Shown here: positions 1-8,517 of the stretch, in pieces
Position numbering within the stretch: position 1 is the first letter of the stretch
Layout: every line of letters starts with the position of its first letter
From: Oribacterium sp. WCC10
GTDB taxonomy: Bacteria > Bacillota > Clostridia > Lachnospirales > Lachnospiraceae
Direction: 5' to 3'
NCBI RefSeq assembly: GCF_900113415.1
Contig: NZ_FOPH01000003.1
Coordinates: 186,001-250,000 of the forward strand
Length of the DNA stretch: 64,000 bases
Program-made: the position numbers and the translations under genes
Notes under the pieces: generated by a model
Seen by the model: the letters and a program-made list of their open reading frames with translations, nothing else
The model's database searches: none
Told to the model about the DNA's origin: nothing

Positions 1-77
1 TACACAAGAAATTATACCATTGATAGTGGAATATTACTATGCTGCAAAATGAGGAAATGAAGATTATTTTCACTAGT

Positions 78-2672
78 TCATAAATCCTGATCGACTTTTT
101 TGAGCTTTGCAAAACTTGCCAACATCTTCTTCTGTCCTGATTTTTCAAAATCCACTGTAACTTCAAAGTCTTTTTTACCATCAGTGATGGAAACAACCGT
201 TCCCTTTCCGAATTTGATATGGCTTACTGTATCGCCTTCTTTATAATCAAGACTGTCAAGTTTCTGAACACCTGTAGTCATAAGATTCTTAGGGATGCCT
301 GAGCCTGACTTTTTAGCTGAAGCTGCAGCTTTTCTGCTTCCGTATCCTGTTGATCCCATACCGGAAAGTCCATAACTGTTAGCGCCGAAACCACCGGATG
401 TACCGAATCCTGATGATGAACCACGGCCGGTGCTGCGACTGCTTCTTCCGCCTATAACTGTTCCGAAGTCATCATCATGATTTCTGTATTCATCACGTTC
501 ATTATACTTTTGGCTTTCCCGTTTGTTGGTTCTGTAATTGCCGTATCCGGAACCAGTTCCATAACTGCCTGTTCCGAATCCTCCCTGACGACTTCCGTAA
601 CCTGAACCGCCAAAAGAACGTCCGCCATAGTTTGAACCGGAACCACCGAATCCTCCGAAGGAGTCTGCAAAAGGTGTGTCATCATCATTGAAACGATTGA
701 GAAATGTTTTTCTGCACATTTCATCCGGTATTTCGTCAATGAACATGGAAGCTTTCATTCTTTCATAGTTACCGTTGACCATCCTGGAACGTGCTGATGT
801 CATCACAAGTTCCTCCTCTGCACGGGTAATGCCTACATAGCAGAGACGTCTTTCTTCTTCGAGATCCTCATGTTCGTTCATGGACATGTATCCGGGGAAC
901 AGGCCATCGCTCATACCCACAAGATAAACCTTTGGGAATTCAAGGCCTTTGGCTCCGTGAAGTGTCATAAGTGTGAGAAGATCCGTATCATCATCTTTTC
1001 TGTCAATATCAGCAACCAATGAAACCTCCTCAAGAAACTCACTGAGTTTAGGCTCTTCGGCTTTGGACTGATAGTCAGATGCCTTGTTTATGATTTCTTC
1101 GATATTCTGGAATCTGGTCTCGGCTTCTATGGTTCCCTCAGCTTTTATTTCATTACCATATCCGGTATCATCACGGATTGACTCAATAAGTTTCTGAATG
1201 GAAAAGCTTTCCTCATCTAATGCCTGCTCATCCATGTATCCGGCGATACGAAGCTTGTATTTCCAGTTTTCAATCATTTCAACAAACTCTTTAAGCTTTG
1301 TACCTGCTTTTCCGCCAATGCCTATAATATCTGTTTTGGCGGCTGCTTCATACATGGTGACTACGTGTTCGGAAGTAGTATTGGCAGAAGCAAATACTCT
1401 GAGCTTTTCAAGTGTTGCATCGCCGATACCTCGTTTCGGTACATTGATGATACGTTCGAAGGCGACATTATCAGCAGCATTGGCTATGACCTTCATATAC
1501 GCAAGAACGTCTTTTATTTCCTTTCGCTGATAGAAGTTTACACCACCGATTATCTGGTAAGGGACATTCATCTTTATGCACTGTTCTTCCATGAGACGTG
1601 ACTGGGCGTTGGTACGGTAAAGAATAGCCTGATCCTGATATGAACGTCCGGTGTTCTTTACTTCCCGTATAACTGCATATGCTTCATCATTGGCACTCTC
1701 AAACTCCTGAAAAGTTACATCTGCGCCACCCTTTTTATCTGTCCAAAGGCGTTTCTGCTTACGTCCGGTATTGTGAGCAATGACAGCATTGGCACAATCA
1801 AGAATTTTCTCTGTTGAACGGTAGTTCTGCTCAAGCTTGATAACTCTTGCACCAGGAAAACTTTTTTCAAATGAAAGAATATTTTCAAGATTGGCACCAC
1901 GGAATTTGTAGATACTTTGGTCATCATCACCTACAACGCAAATGTTTTTATATTTTGCTGCAAGCTTATGGACAAGATTGAACTGAATATCATTGGTATC
2001 CTGATACTCATCAACCAGAATATACTTGAAACGTTCCTGATAATAATCCAAAACCTCAGGCTCTGTATCCAATAGCTCGACTGTTTTCATCAGAAGATCA
2101 TCAAAATCAAGTGCATCATTCTGATGAAGTTTCTTTTCATAAAGAGTGTAGCAATCTGCTATCTTTTTTTCGTTGTAATCTCCGCCGGAAATCTGATCAC
2201 GGTATTCGGAAGGTGACATACCTTCATTTTTTGCCTTTGAAATCGCGGAAAGTACAGCACGTTCCTTGATGTTTTTGGAATCAATGTTCAGTTCCTTAAA
2301 GATCTGACGCATAACTGTTTTCTGGTCATCAGTGTCATATATCGAGAAATTTGACGTATAACCTATACGCTCTATATATCTGCGCAGCATACGTACACAC
2401 ATGGAATGAAATGTTGATACCCATACTTCACGTGCTCTATCACCGACGATTTTGTCTACACGTTCTCTCATTTCCCCTGCGGCTTTGTTGGTAAATGTTA
2501 TAGCAAGGATATTCCATGGAGCCACTCTGCAGTTCTCAATAAGATAAGCTATACGATGTGTCAGAACCCGTGTTTTTCCTGAACCGGCTCCTGCAAGAAC
2601 CAGTAACGGGCCTTCAGTGGCTTTGACAGCTTCACACTGTTCTTTATTTAATATACTTTCAAGATTTTCCAT
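78..2672 (-). CDS. pcrA: ATP-dependent DNA helicase PcrA/UvrD
   Basis: Superfamily 1A helicase that unwinds DNA 3'-5' in excision repair and in clearing replication-transcription conflicts. Visible motifs are Walker A AGAGSGKT (about residues 27-34), DEYQDTN (motif II), QSIYKFRGA (motif III), LHGAKGLEFP (motif V) and YVGITRAE (motif VI). The length of 864 residues is above the usual 720-740 of PcrA. The extra length is a low-complexity linker at about residues 670-780, rich in Gly, Ser, Tyr, Phe and Arg (FGG, YGS and SGYG units), followed by a C-terminal Tudor-like domain (from about 805, GDTVSHIKFGKGTV), known in PcrA to contact RNA polymerase. The start is an ATG with AAGGAGAG just upstream. 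The neighbour on the right (DUF1836) is divergent, so the gene probably has its own promoter. Confidence 0.97.
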   Translation of the reverse strand: MENLESILNKEQCEAVKATEGPLLVLAGAGSGKTRVLTHRIAYLIENCRVAPWNILAITFTNKAAGEMRERVDKIVGDRAREVWVSTFHSMCVRMLRRYIERIGYTSNFSIYDTDDQKTVMRQIFKELNIDSKNIKERAVLSAISKAKNEGMSPSEYRDQISGGDYNEKKIADCYTLYEKKLHQNDALDFDDLLMKTVELLDTEPEVLDYYQERFKYILVDEYQDTNDIQFNLVHKLAAKYKNICVVGDDDQSIYKFRGANLENILSFEKSFPGARVIKLEQNYRSTEKILDCANAVIAHNTGRKQKRLWTDKKGGADVTFQEFESANDEAYAVIREVKNTGRSYQDQAILYRTNAQSRLMEEQCIKMNVPYQIIGGVNFYQRKEIKDVLAYMKVIANAADNVAFERIINVPKRGIGDATLEKLRVFASANTTSEHVVTMYEAAAKTDIIGIGGKAGTKLKEFVEMIENWKYKLRIAGYMDEQALDEESFSIQKLIESIRDDTGYGNEIKAEGTIEAETRFQNIEEIINKASDYQSKAEEPKLSEFLEEVSLVADIDRKDDDTDLLTLMTLHGAKGLEFPKVYLVGMSDGLFPGYMSMNEHEDLEEERRLCYVGITRAEEELVMTSARSRMVNGNYERMKASMFIDEIPDEMCRKTFLNRFNDDDTPFADSFGGFGGSGSNYGGRSFGGSGYGSRQGGFGTGSYGTGSGYGNYRTNKRESQKYNERDEYRNHDDDFGTVIGGRSSRSTGRGSSSGFGTSGGFGANSYGLSGMGSTGYGSRKAAASAKKSGSGIPKNLMTTGVQKLDSLDYKEGDTVSHIKFGKGTVVSITDGKKDFEVTVDFEKSGQKKMLASFAKLKKVDQDL

Positions 2673-2739
2673 ATCTCTCCTTATCTATTATCGCTGTATC
2701 TTAGCCGAAATATCTGACATACAGATGCCAATCTGATCG

Positions 2740-2766
2740 GCTATTTAATCAGTGATTCCATAGTAT
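2740..2766. repeat. Possible degenerate end of the dispersed repeat family
   Basis: The segment TTAATCAGTGATTCCATAG in the pcrA/DUF1836 intergenic region resembles the outer hairpin of the 120-bp repeat at 49988-50107, whose minus strand reads TTTAATCAGTGTTCCATAG. The similarity includes the flanking CCATAG. No second arm or inner part is present, so this is at best a remnant, and chance similarity cannot be excluded. The rest of the 249-bp intergenic gap shows AT-rich, promoter-like sequence but no convincing -35/-10 pair. Confidence 0.3.
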
Positions 2767-2921
2767 TTGTGTCTCATATCGTCTAAAATCATATCCTGAT
2801 AGACAGTTGCTCGATTATAACATATGGGATAATGTTCTGCCACGTTTTATATGTTAAAGTATTATGTAGTATAAGAAACTAGCTGTTGTTACAAAAAATC
2901 AGTTGTGTTATACTTTACGGC

Positions 2922-3569
2922 ATGGACAAAAATTTTTTTGAAGAATTAATTGAATATTTTCATTCTCTGAGTCATATAACTACTGACGATATTCCCAATC
3001 TTGAACTGTATATGGATCAGGTCACGGGATTTATGGATCTACATCTTGACCCCATAAAGAGACATCATGAGGATAAAGCGTTGACCAAAACCATGATCAA
3101 CAATTATGCGAAAAACAAGCTTCTTCCTCCGCCCAATAAAAAGAGATATAACCGCGAGCATATGCTCATTTTGTTATTCATCTATTATTACAAGGGTATT
3201 CTTCAGCTCAATGATATCGAGGTTATATTAAAGCCACTTAATGAGAAGTATTTCTCCGGACATTCATCGGTTACACTCACTGACATATATGATGAGGTAT
3301 TTACTTTGGAACCGGATGAGAAAGAGCGTATATTTGCAGAGGTCGAGAATATGGCTGGCCTCTCTTTGAATTCTTTCAAAGCAGATGATCCTAAATTCAG
3401 TGATCTTTCAGATGAAGATCGTCAGGAACTCCAGCTTTTCTCATTTTTATGTGAGCTTGGTCTGGATGTATTTATGAAGAAACTTCTGATGGAAAAGATC
3501 GCCGATAAGCTTCATGAAGCTGAATTTGCCAGGATAGCTGAAGAACGTGCGATGAAGAAAAAGAAGTGA
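2922..3569 (+). CDS. DUF1836 domain protein
   Basis: A 215-residue protein of the DUF1836 family found in Firmicutes, whose function is not established. The conserved core covers about residues 35-150: after a short helical N-terminus come TMINNYAKNKLLPPP and the segment around KKRYNREHMLILLFIYYYKG, which resemble a MerR/HTH-like DNA-binding fold, followed by an acidic C-terminal half and a Lys-rich tail. The reading frame can be opened 12 codons earlier at a TTG, but that N-terminus has no Shine-Dalgarno site, and the ATG at 2922 gives the N-terminus usual for the family. No good ribosome site is visible for either start. The gene is alone on the plus strand, between divergent pcrA and convergent yerC-like, and ends before a strong bidirectional terminator. 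Confidence 0.85.
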   Translation: MDKNFFEELIEYFHSLSHITTDDIPNLELYMDQVTGFMDLHLDPIKRHHEDKALTKTMINNYAKNKLLPPPNKKRYNREHMLILLFIYYYKGILQLNDIEVILKPLNEKYFSGHSSVTLTDIYDEVFTLEPDEKERIFAEVENMAGLSLNSFKADDPKFSDLSDEDRQELQLFSFLCELGLDVFMKKLLMEKIADKLHEAEFARIAEERAMKKKK

Positions 3570-3622
3570 TAGTTTATTACATCATTGGACTTTGAGATCA
3601 GACTGGGTGTTTGCATCAAGAT

Positions 3623-3661
3623 AAAAAGAGTGTATCGTCATTCAGGCGATACACTCTTTTT
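3623..3661. terminator. Bidirectional rho-independent terminator
   Basis: A perfect 15-bp stem (AAAAAGAGTGTATCG pairing with CGATACACTCTTTTT) has a 9-nt loop and T-runs on both strands. It sits between the convergent DUF1836 and YerC-like genes, so it serves both. Confidence 0.92.
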
Positions 3662-3664
3662 TTA

Positions 3665-3973
3665 TTATTTTCTCTTGAGATTATCTTCATAGCCGAGTCT
3701 GCTGAAAACCATATCATAGCCGTCAGCACCGTAATTAAGTGAACGGTTGACTCTCGAAATAGTCGCTGTAGAAGCACCTGTAGCCTTGGCTATATTGAGA
3801 TAGGTATCACCTTCTCTGAGCATCTTTGCTACTTCATAACGCTGAGCCATGGAAAGAAGCTCATTGATAGTGCAGACATCCTCAAAAAACTTATAGCATT
3901 CATCCTTTGATTTTAATGTAAGAATAGCATCGAATAAATGGTCAACTTCATTTGTTTTTAACTTACTGTTCAT
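3665..3973 (-). CDS. YerC/YecD family TrpR-like transcriptional regulator
   Basis: A 102-residue helix-turn-helix protein of the TrpR/YerC superfamily. The N-terminal helices carry the family signature around LFDAILTLKSKDECYKFFED and the C-terminal half contains the HTH (GDTYLNIAKATGASTATISR), with the typical end of RSLNYGADGYDMVFSRL. The start is the ATG at 3973, which has GGAGAG at correct spacing; a longer upstream frame would add 22 residues without family similarity. Known YerC proteins are small repressors of poorly defined regulon. A well-formed promoter at 4195-4223, overlapping an inverted repeat at +1, lies upstream and leaves a leader of about 215 nt. Confidence 0.9.
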   Translation of the reverse strand: MNSKLKTNEVDHLFDAILTLKSKDECYKFFEDVCTINELLSMAQRYEVAKMLREGDTYLNIAKATGASTATISRVNRSLNYGADGYDMVFSRLGYEDNLKRK

Positions 3974-4161
3974 AATCTCTCCATTCCGTGCGCACCTGTC
4001 GCCAGAAATAATCAAATCGACTTCTTTGTCGCACTGCATACTATATTCTTTTGTGTGAACATGAAATCCACTTAATAATCAGGTATTAGTTTTATAAAGT
4101 GCTAATGCATAAATACTTCAATATTTTTATGGTTTAATCTTTTAAATCGGTCAAACGTTAA

Positions 4162-4200
4162 TATAACTACTTTCACGCTTTACAACTTGAAAGTAGTATA
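4162..4200. repeat. Inverted repeat at the transcription start of the yerC-like gene (operator candidate)
   Basis: The arms ACTACTTTCA (4166-4175) and TGAAAGTAGT (4188-4197) are perfect 10-bp complements with a 12-nt spacer. They are extended by TATA on both sides and overlap the -10 box of the minus-strand promoter. There is no T-run, so it is not a terminator. Its position fits an operator, possibly for autoregulation by the YerC-like protein; that link is inference. Confidence 0.55.
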
Positions 4201-4223
4201 ACACCCGTCTATATTCATTTCAA
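4195..4223 (-). promoter_or_regulatory. Sigma-A promoter of the yerC-like gene
   Basis: On the minus strand TTGAAA (complement of 4218-4223) is separated by 17 nt from TATACT (complement of 4195-4200). Both boxes are close to consensus and lie upstream of the TrpR-like gene starting at 3973. Confidence 0.7.
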
Positions 4224-4291
4224 GTGATGAAGCCGAAAAGAGTGTTTCGTTTTCATCATGGCTTATATGCACGGCACTTATTCACAAAAAT

Positions 4292-4322
4292 AAAAGAGTA
4301 TGTACATTATACACACTCTTTT
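4292..4322 (-). terminator. Terminator downstream of the polysaccharide deacetylase gene
   Basis: The stem is AAAAGAGT/ACTCTTTT with an inner TGTA/TACA. On the minus strand it is followed by a T-rich run. It lies 112 nt after the stop codon of the minus-strand deacetylase gene. Between it and 4434 the sequence is only AT-rich. Confidence 0.75.
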
Positions 4323-4433
4323 ATATTACATTTACGAATACATAAGATACCCTATAGTTATATAAGAATCAATATGTTTTCCTTTATTAGATTTTATATA
4401 TATTATTACAATTATTTACCGATACGGTATATC

Positions 4434-6203
4434 TTAATTCCAGGTGATAGGAGTTGGTCTTCTGGTATCAAATACAGTGCTTACATCCAAAAGATCCGAC
4501 AACTTGGTAGCCTGTCCTGAATAGTCCATCCATAGTCTGTATCCATCCAGATTTCTTCGACCCTGACGAACAAAGTTGCTTCCGAACTGAACCCAGACCT
4601 GAGATGAGTCAACATTACAGAAGTATCTGAATCCTGCATTCTCCAGCATATTAAACTTTTCATTTTCAGTAGTATAAGGATGCCAGTCCGCAATGTCTGC
4701 GCCGAACGGATAAAGAATGATATCACAGTTACCGGGCATCAGAGATTCTACGTTACGTTCCCATCTGTCAGTATCTCTAGTAAGATCCGCAAGCTCTCTC
4801 TTTGTGAAGTTAACATGTCCCCAGCTGTGAGATGCAAGCTCATATCCGTCATCTACAAGTGCCTGGAACAATGTTCTGACTGTTTCTCTGTCAGCTGCGA
4901 TATTGTCATTGGCCTTCATTTTGCTGTCATAATTCGGAGATGCTGCATCATAGGTTTCATCCGTACGATATCCAAGAACACCATTATATCCTGTGAATGC
5001 CATGATTGCCTTTGCACCTCTGTATGAGAAATCAGGATGCTGCTCTATAAAGTTATCAAGTATTGGTACAATGTCATAGTCTCCAACCGAAACATTACCC
5101 TGAGCATCTGTGTACTGAAGTTTCAGCTTTCCGTTTTCATCAAGAACCATCTTGTCGGCAAAGCCCTTGCCCTCCATGTACTCGTAGTAGCAGACATCAT
5201 CCTCGGACATAACAAAGGCCTTCTTGCCTTCAGGTAGCATGATTTTCTTCTGTACCATCTTCTCTGTACCATCTTCCTGAGTCTGGATCTCAGCCATATC
5301 ATGAAGTCCTACAAGAACATATCCTCTGTCATACATCTGCTGAAGGATAGCCTCGAATTCAGGTATTGTGGTCATAACCTGGTTGAAATCCTTTCCGGCT
5401 GCATCGTTTGTAAATGCCCTGTCGGTATCAACACATAGTATATGGAAGAAAATGTGTGTTATCTGTGAGTTATCAAAAGGAACACAAGCGGCTGCGGAAG
5501 CCTGATATTCCTGTATCTTTGACTGTACTGTAGCATCTGATGCATAACTTGAACCTGATAATGTTGCAATTGCTGCATCATAATCATACATTGCAGCCTG
5601 TCTGTCACTTGTTGCTATAAGTGTAGTCAGATCGTTTACCGCTGCCATGGCTGTTTCAGTTCCGTCGCCGGCTGTTTCACTGGCCTCTGAAGATTCGTTT
5701 ACTTCAGCAGATACTGTTGTGTTGGTTTCACTTTTTCCCTTAAACAGGCCGCCGAGATTGATCTTACCGGTAAAGATGCCAAAAGCTAAAAATATAATTA
5801 TCAGTAAGTCTATAGCTATGAGAATAACAGACAGCCTGTAAACCTGCCGTTTTTTTGCCCTTTGTCTGTATCGGTTACGAACTGCCTCTTTTCCCTCAGC
5901 AAGCTTTTCTTCAATGCTTTTTTCTTCATCATGAAAAAAAGATATATCTGATTCTGATGTTTCATCATCAAGGTAGAAATCTTCTGAATTCTCATCCGGC
6001 AATGGTTCCTGAACTCTCCGTCTGGAAGTTCCTTTTTTTCTTGAATCGCCGGGAGTGATATCTACAGAGAAACTTTTATGTTCTCCGTCTTTTGTATCTG
6101 ATGACCGGGAAGTAATATCGGAATTGCTTCGTCTATACTTCTTTAAGTACTCGTTTTCTTTTAAATAGTCAGGATTGTTTTTGGAAAAATTTTTTAAGCT
6201 CAT
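4434..6203 (-). CDS. Membrane-anchored polysaccharide deacetylase family protein
   Basis: A 589-residue protein with three parts. Residues 1-120 form a charged, disordered cytoplasmic region (Ser/Asp/Lys/Arg rich). One transmembrane helix follows at about 125-150 (SVILIAIDLLIIIFLAFGIF), and the extracellular part ends in a NodB-like carbohydrate esterase domain (about 250-589). The metal-binding motif SHSWGH is intact. The first NodB motif, normally TFDDG, reads MSEDDV, retaining the adjacent aspartates. Such proteins remove N-acetyl groups from peptidoglycan or secreted glycans outside the cell. The ATG at 6203 is preceded by an AAAGG-type ribosome site. It is monocistronic, and the divergent degV has its own promoter. 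The substrate cannot be read from the sequence. Confidence 0.85.
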   Translation of the reverse strand: MSLKNFSKNNPDYLKENEYLKKYRRSNSDITSRSSDTKDGEHKSFSVDITPGDSRKKGTSRRRVQEPLPDENSEDFYLDDETSESDISFFHDEEKSIEEKLAEGKEAVRNRYRQRAKKRQVYRLSVILIAIDLLIIIFLAFGIFTGKINLGGLFKGKSETNTTVSAEVNESSEASETAGDGTETAMAAVNDLTTLIATSDRQAAMYDYDAAIATLSGSSYASDATVQSKIQEYQASAAACVPFDNSQITHIFFHILCVDTDRAFTNDAAGKDFNQVMTTIPEFEAILQQMYDRGYVLVGLHDMAEIQTQEDGTEKMVQKKIMLPEGKKAFVMSEDDVCYYEYMEGKGFADKMVLDENGKLKLQYTDAQGNVSVGDYDIVPILDNFIEQHPDFSYRGAKAIMAFTGYNGVLGYRTDETYDAASPNYDSKMKANDNIAADRETVRTLFQALVDDGYELASHSWGHVNFTKRELADLTRDTDRWERNVESLMPGNCDIILYPFGADIADWHPYTTENEKFNMLENAGFRYFCNVDSSQVWVQFGSNFVRQGRRNLDGYRLWMDYSGQATKLSDLLDVSTVFDTRRPTPITWN

Positions 6204-6311
6204 ATATTCTTTGACCTTTTCTGCCGTTTAGATATTTTATGAATGCTATATGGCAAATAGATTTCACACTTCTTTTTATATTAACGCTTAACGGGCTTAA
6301 GGGCAAGGTTA

Positions 6312-6339
6312 TTGACATACTTTTATCGTTTGTTATAAT
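6312..6339 (+). promoter_or_regulatory. Sigma-A promoter of degV-family gene
   Basis: TTGACA (6312-6317) and TATAAT (6334-6339) are both perfect consensus with 16-nt spacing. They lie 40 nt upstream of the GGAGG-ATG start of the DegV-family gene. This also argues against the longer upstream reading frame, which would run through the promoter. Confidence 0.9.
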
Positions 6340-6379
6340 ATGTAGTAATCAAAACTACGTCAGAAAACCCGGAGGTTTT

Positions 6380-7234
6380 ATGGATTACAAAATTATAGGA
6401 GACAGCTGCTGTGATTTAACACCGGAATTAAAAGCTGATCCTCATTTTACTATAGTTCCGCTCACATTGGAGATCGGAACCTATTCTGTTGTTGATGATG
6501 AGAACTTTAATCAGGTGGACTTCCTGAAAAGGCTGAAGGAGTCTACAGAAGGTGCCAAGACAGCATGTCCTTCACCTGAAGCATTTATGCATGCAATAGA
6601 AGAAAGCGATTCTGATGAAAATTATGTCATAACTATATCAGAGCATCTTTCCGGCTCTTATCAGTCTGCTGTTATAGGTCTTCAGATGTTTGAAGAGGAT
6701 CACCCTGACAGTACAAAAAAGGTATATGTTTTCAGTACAGATACTGCCACTGCCGGTGAGTTGAATCTTTGTCTTACGATTCAGGAATTAAAGGCCGAGG
6801 GAAAGACCTTCGATGAGGTTGTCACAATTATAAACGACAAGATTCATGTTATGCAGATATTATTTGTTCTTGAGTCAATTGAGAATCTTCGTAGAAACGG
6901 ACGTCTTTCTGCAATGAAGTCATTCCTGGCCACAGCTCTCAATATCAAACCGGTTATGACTGCAATTCATGGCGTCATTCAGAAGCTTGATCAGCAGAGA
7001 GGTCTCAACAAAGCGATTAAGCGTATGGTTGAACTTGCTGTAGAGCGTGCAGGCGGTCCTGAAAAAACACAGCATATGCTTATAACCATTTGTCATGTAA
7101 ACAATCCTGAACGCGCAGAGTATGTTAAGGAAGAACTTTTGAAACTCGCATCATTCCGCAGGATAGTTATTTCCAACACCATGGGTGTTGCTACCGTCTA
7201 TGCTGAAGATGGTGGCATCGTTTTAGCTATTTGA
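6380..7234 (+). CDS. DegV family fatty-acid-binding protein
   Basis: A 284-residue cytoplasmic DegV (FakB-type) protein. DegV proteins bind a single fatty acid and, as FakB, present it to the kinase FakA for phosphorylation and entry into phospholipid synthesis. The family features are the N-terminal DSCCDLTPE, the TACPSPEAF segment, TISEHLSGSYQSA and the nucleotide-like SNTMG near the C-terminus. The start at 6380 follows GGAGG by 5 nt. A further in-frame upstream extension to 6239 overlaps the promoter and is rejected. No fakA is in the window, so the protein may work with a kinase encoded elsewhere. Confidence 0.92.
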   Translation: MDYKIIGDSCCDLTPELKADPHFTIVPLTLEIGTYSVVDDENFNQVDFLKRLKESTEGAKTACPSPEAFMHAIEESDSDENYVITISEHLSGSYQSAVIGLQMFEEDHPDSTKKVYVFSTDTATAGELNLCLTIQELKAEGKTFDEVVTIINDKIHVMQILFVLESIENLRRNGRLSAMKSFLATALNIKPVMTAIHGVIQKLDQQRGLNKAIKRMVELAVERAGGPEKTQHMLITICHVNNPERAEYVKEELLKLASFRRIVISNTMGVATVYAEDGGIVLAI

Positions 7235-7249
7235 TCACTGTATATTACA

Positions 7250-7277
7250 AATCCCGTACACCGAAGTGTGCGGGATT
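7250..7277. terminator. Terminator of degV-family gene (bidirectional)
   Basis: A 12-bp stem AATCCCGTACAC/GTGTGCGGGATT (one T-G pair) has a CGAA tetraloop and is followed by ATTTTTATT on the plus strand. The convergent minus-strand gene ends 4 nt beyond, so it may use it too. Confidence 0.9.
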
Positions 7278-7281
7278 ATTT

Positions 7282-8289
7282 TTATTCATAATTCATAACA
7301 AGGAACATAGGCTTAACTGTCACTACCTCATCATATTCTTTCTGAGAAACAGTAACATCACTGTTAAGTTTTTTGAGATCATCTTTCATTATCATAAAAG
7401 CCTCGCCTACACTTTCAGCTCTTCCTTCACGAATAACTCTAATCATTCGATCAAGCACTATAGGATGAGCATATTGAGGAGGTACCGGGAAGTTAACATT
7501 ATCCTTCATAGTCTCTGACATTTCTTTTAATGCATCAGACCATTCTTTTTCTGCATAGGCTTTGTTGTTATGTCCTGTAGGAAGTATTCTTGAAGAAATG
7601 ACAACAAATATAAATGAAAATCCAAAAAGAACAAAATATATCGCTATACCCATGCCCTTTAGCAAAGCAAATATTCCAAATACTGCAGCAAATATGGAAA
7701 GCATTAGGATCACTAAAGCAACTTTTTGATATGTAGGACTGATTCGTTCGATGATTCTTTTCTGTTTTGCACTTACCGAAAGCTTTGTGTACTGATCGGG
7801 ATAGGCATTTACAACTTCCTTGGCCTCCTTAAGTACATTAACTGAATTCTCCTGCTCCGGCGAAAGTACCTTAAGGTATCTGTTTCGTTCTTTCTCTTCT
7901 GCTTCACGAAGTTTAAACTCTGCTTCAACACTGTGAAGAGGCATCTCAGGTCTGATCTTTGAAAGTTCTTCAAGAAACATATCAACCTCTTCTTCAAATT
8001 TGAAATTACACTGTTTTTCCATTCCCGTTCCGTACTGAACAACAAGATATGGCATACTTCCAAATACACCTTTTCCGGTGAATCCGCCTTTGCTCATGGC
8101 GACTCTCTTGAAACATCTGTTTATGTCTCTGTAACAAATGTAGTAAACTCTGTCTATGAAAAAGCTGTTTAAATAAAGAGCTTTCTCTCCAAGACCACAA
8201 GGTCCGATTTTGAAACACCTTTTCTTATCCTCTTTGAGCTCTTCTTTTGTTAATCTTGTGGTTCCGAGACATTTTGGAATAAATAACAT
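7282..8289 (-). CDS. Unknown two-helix membrane protein
   Basis: A 335-residue protein I do not recognise. Residues 1-120 are soluble and could be a beta-rich PH-like domain (alternating strands around ALYLNSFFIDRVYYICYRD and MPYLVVQYGTG). Residues 120-190 are a charged helical stretch (LREAEEKERNRYL). Two adjacent transmembrane helices lie at about 195-240 (VALVILMLSIFAAVFGIF and IAIYFVLFGFSFIFVVI), and a soluble helical C-terminal domain of about 90 residues ends the protein. There is no signal peptide. The start ATG follows GGGAGG. It is a single gene flanked by terminators. A role at the membrane is all that can be inferred. Confidence 0.8.
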   Translation of the reverse strand: MLFIPKCLGTTRLTKEELKEDKKRCFKIGPCGLGEKALYLNSFFIDRVYYICYRDINRCFKRVAMSKGGFTGKGVFGSMPYLVVQYGTGMEKQCNFKFEEEVDMFLEELSKIRPEMPLHSVEAEFKLREAEEKERNRYLKVLSPEQENSVNVLKEAKEVVNAYPDQYTKLSVSAKQKRIIERISPTYQKVALVILMLSIFAAVFGIFALLKGMGIAIYFVLFGFSFIFVVISSRILPTGHNNKAYAEKEWSDALKEMSETMKDNVNFPVPPQYAHPIVLDRMIRVIREGRAESVGEAFMIMKDDLKKLNSDVTVSQKEYDEVVTVKPMFLVMNYE

Positions 8290-8378
8290 GACAACCTCCC
8301 TTTAAAATGTTCTCAAAATAAACACTGCTAAAACCTTTATATATTCTAAAAATATTTATTCCGGGAACACATATATAA

Positions 8379-8410
8379 AAAGCAGAGTGAATAAATCTCC
8401 ACTCTGCTTT
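8379..8410 (-). terminator. Terminator of cstA-like gene
   Basis: A perfect 11-bp stem AAAGCAGAGTG/CACTCTGCTTT has a 10-nt loop. On the minus strand it runs into TTTTTATATAT. It lies 108 nt beyond the stop codon of the CstA-like gene. Confidence 0.8.
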
Positions 8411-8517
8411 ATCATTTTCAAAGTTAAGAACTGCTCATATATGTAGTATCATCGGTCATTTGATATCTACCGTATATCTATTTACATAGGTAAGAATAGA
8501 AAGAACTCTATTTAGAC

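Noticed and set aside
452-739. 95-codon minus-strand ORF in the pcrA linker region
   Set aside because: It is an alternate frame through the Gly/Ser-rich repeat of pcrA. Low complexity gives open frames by chance.
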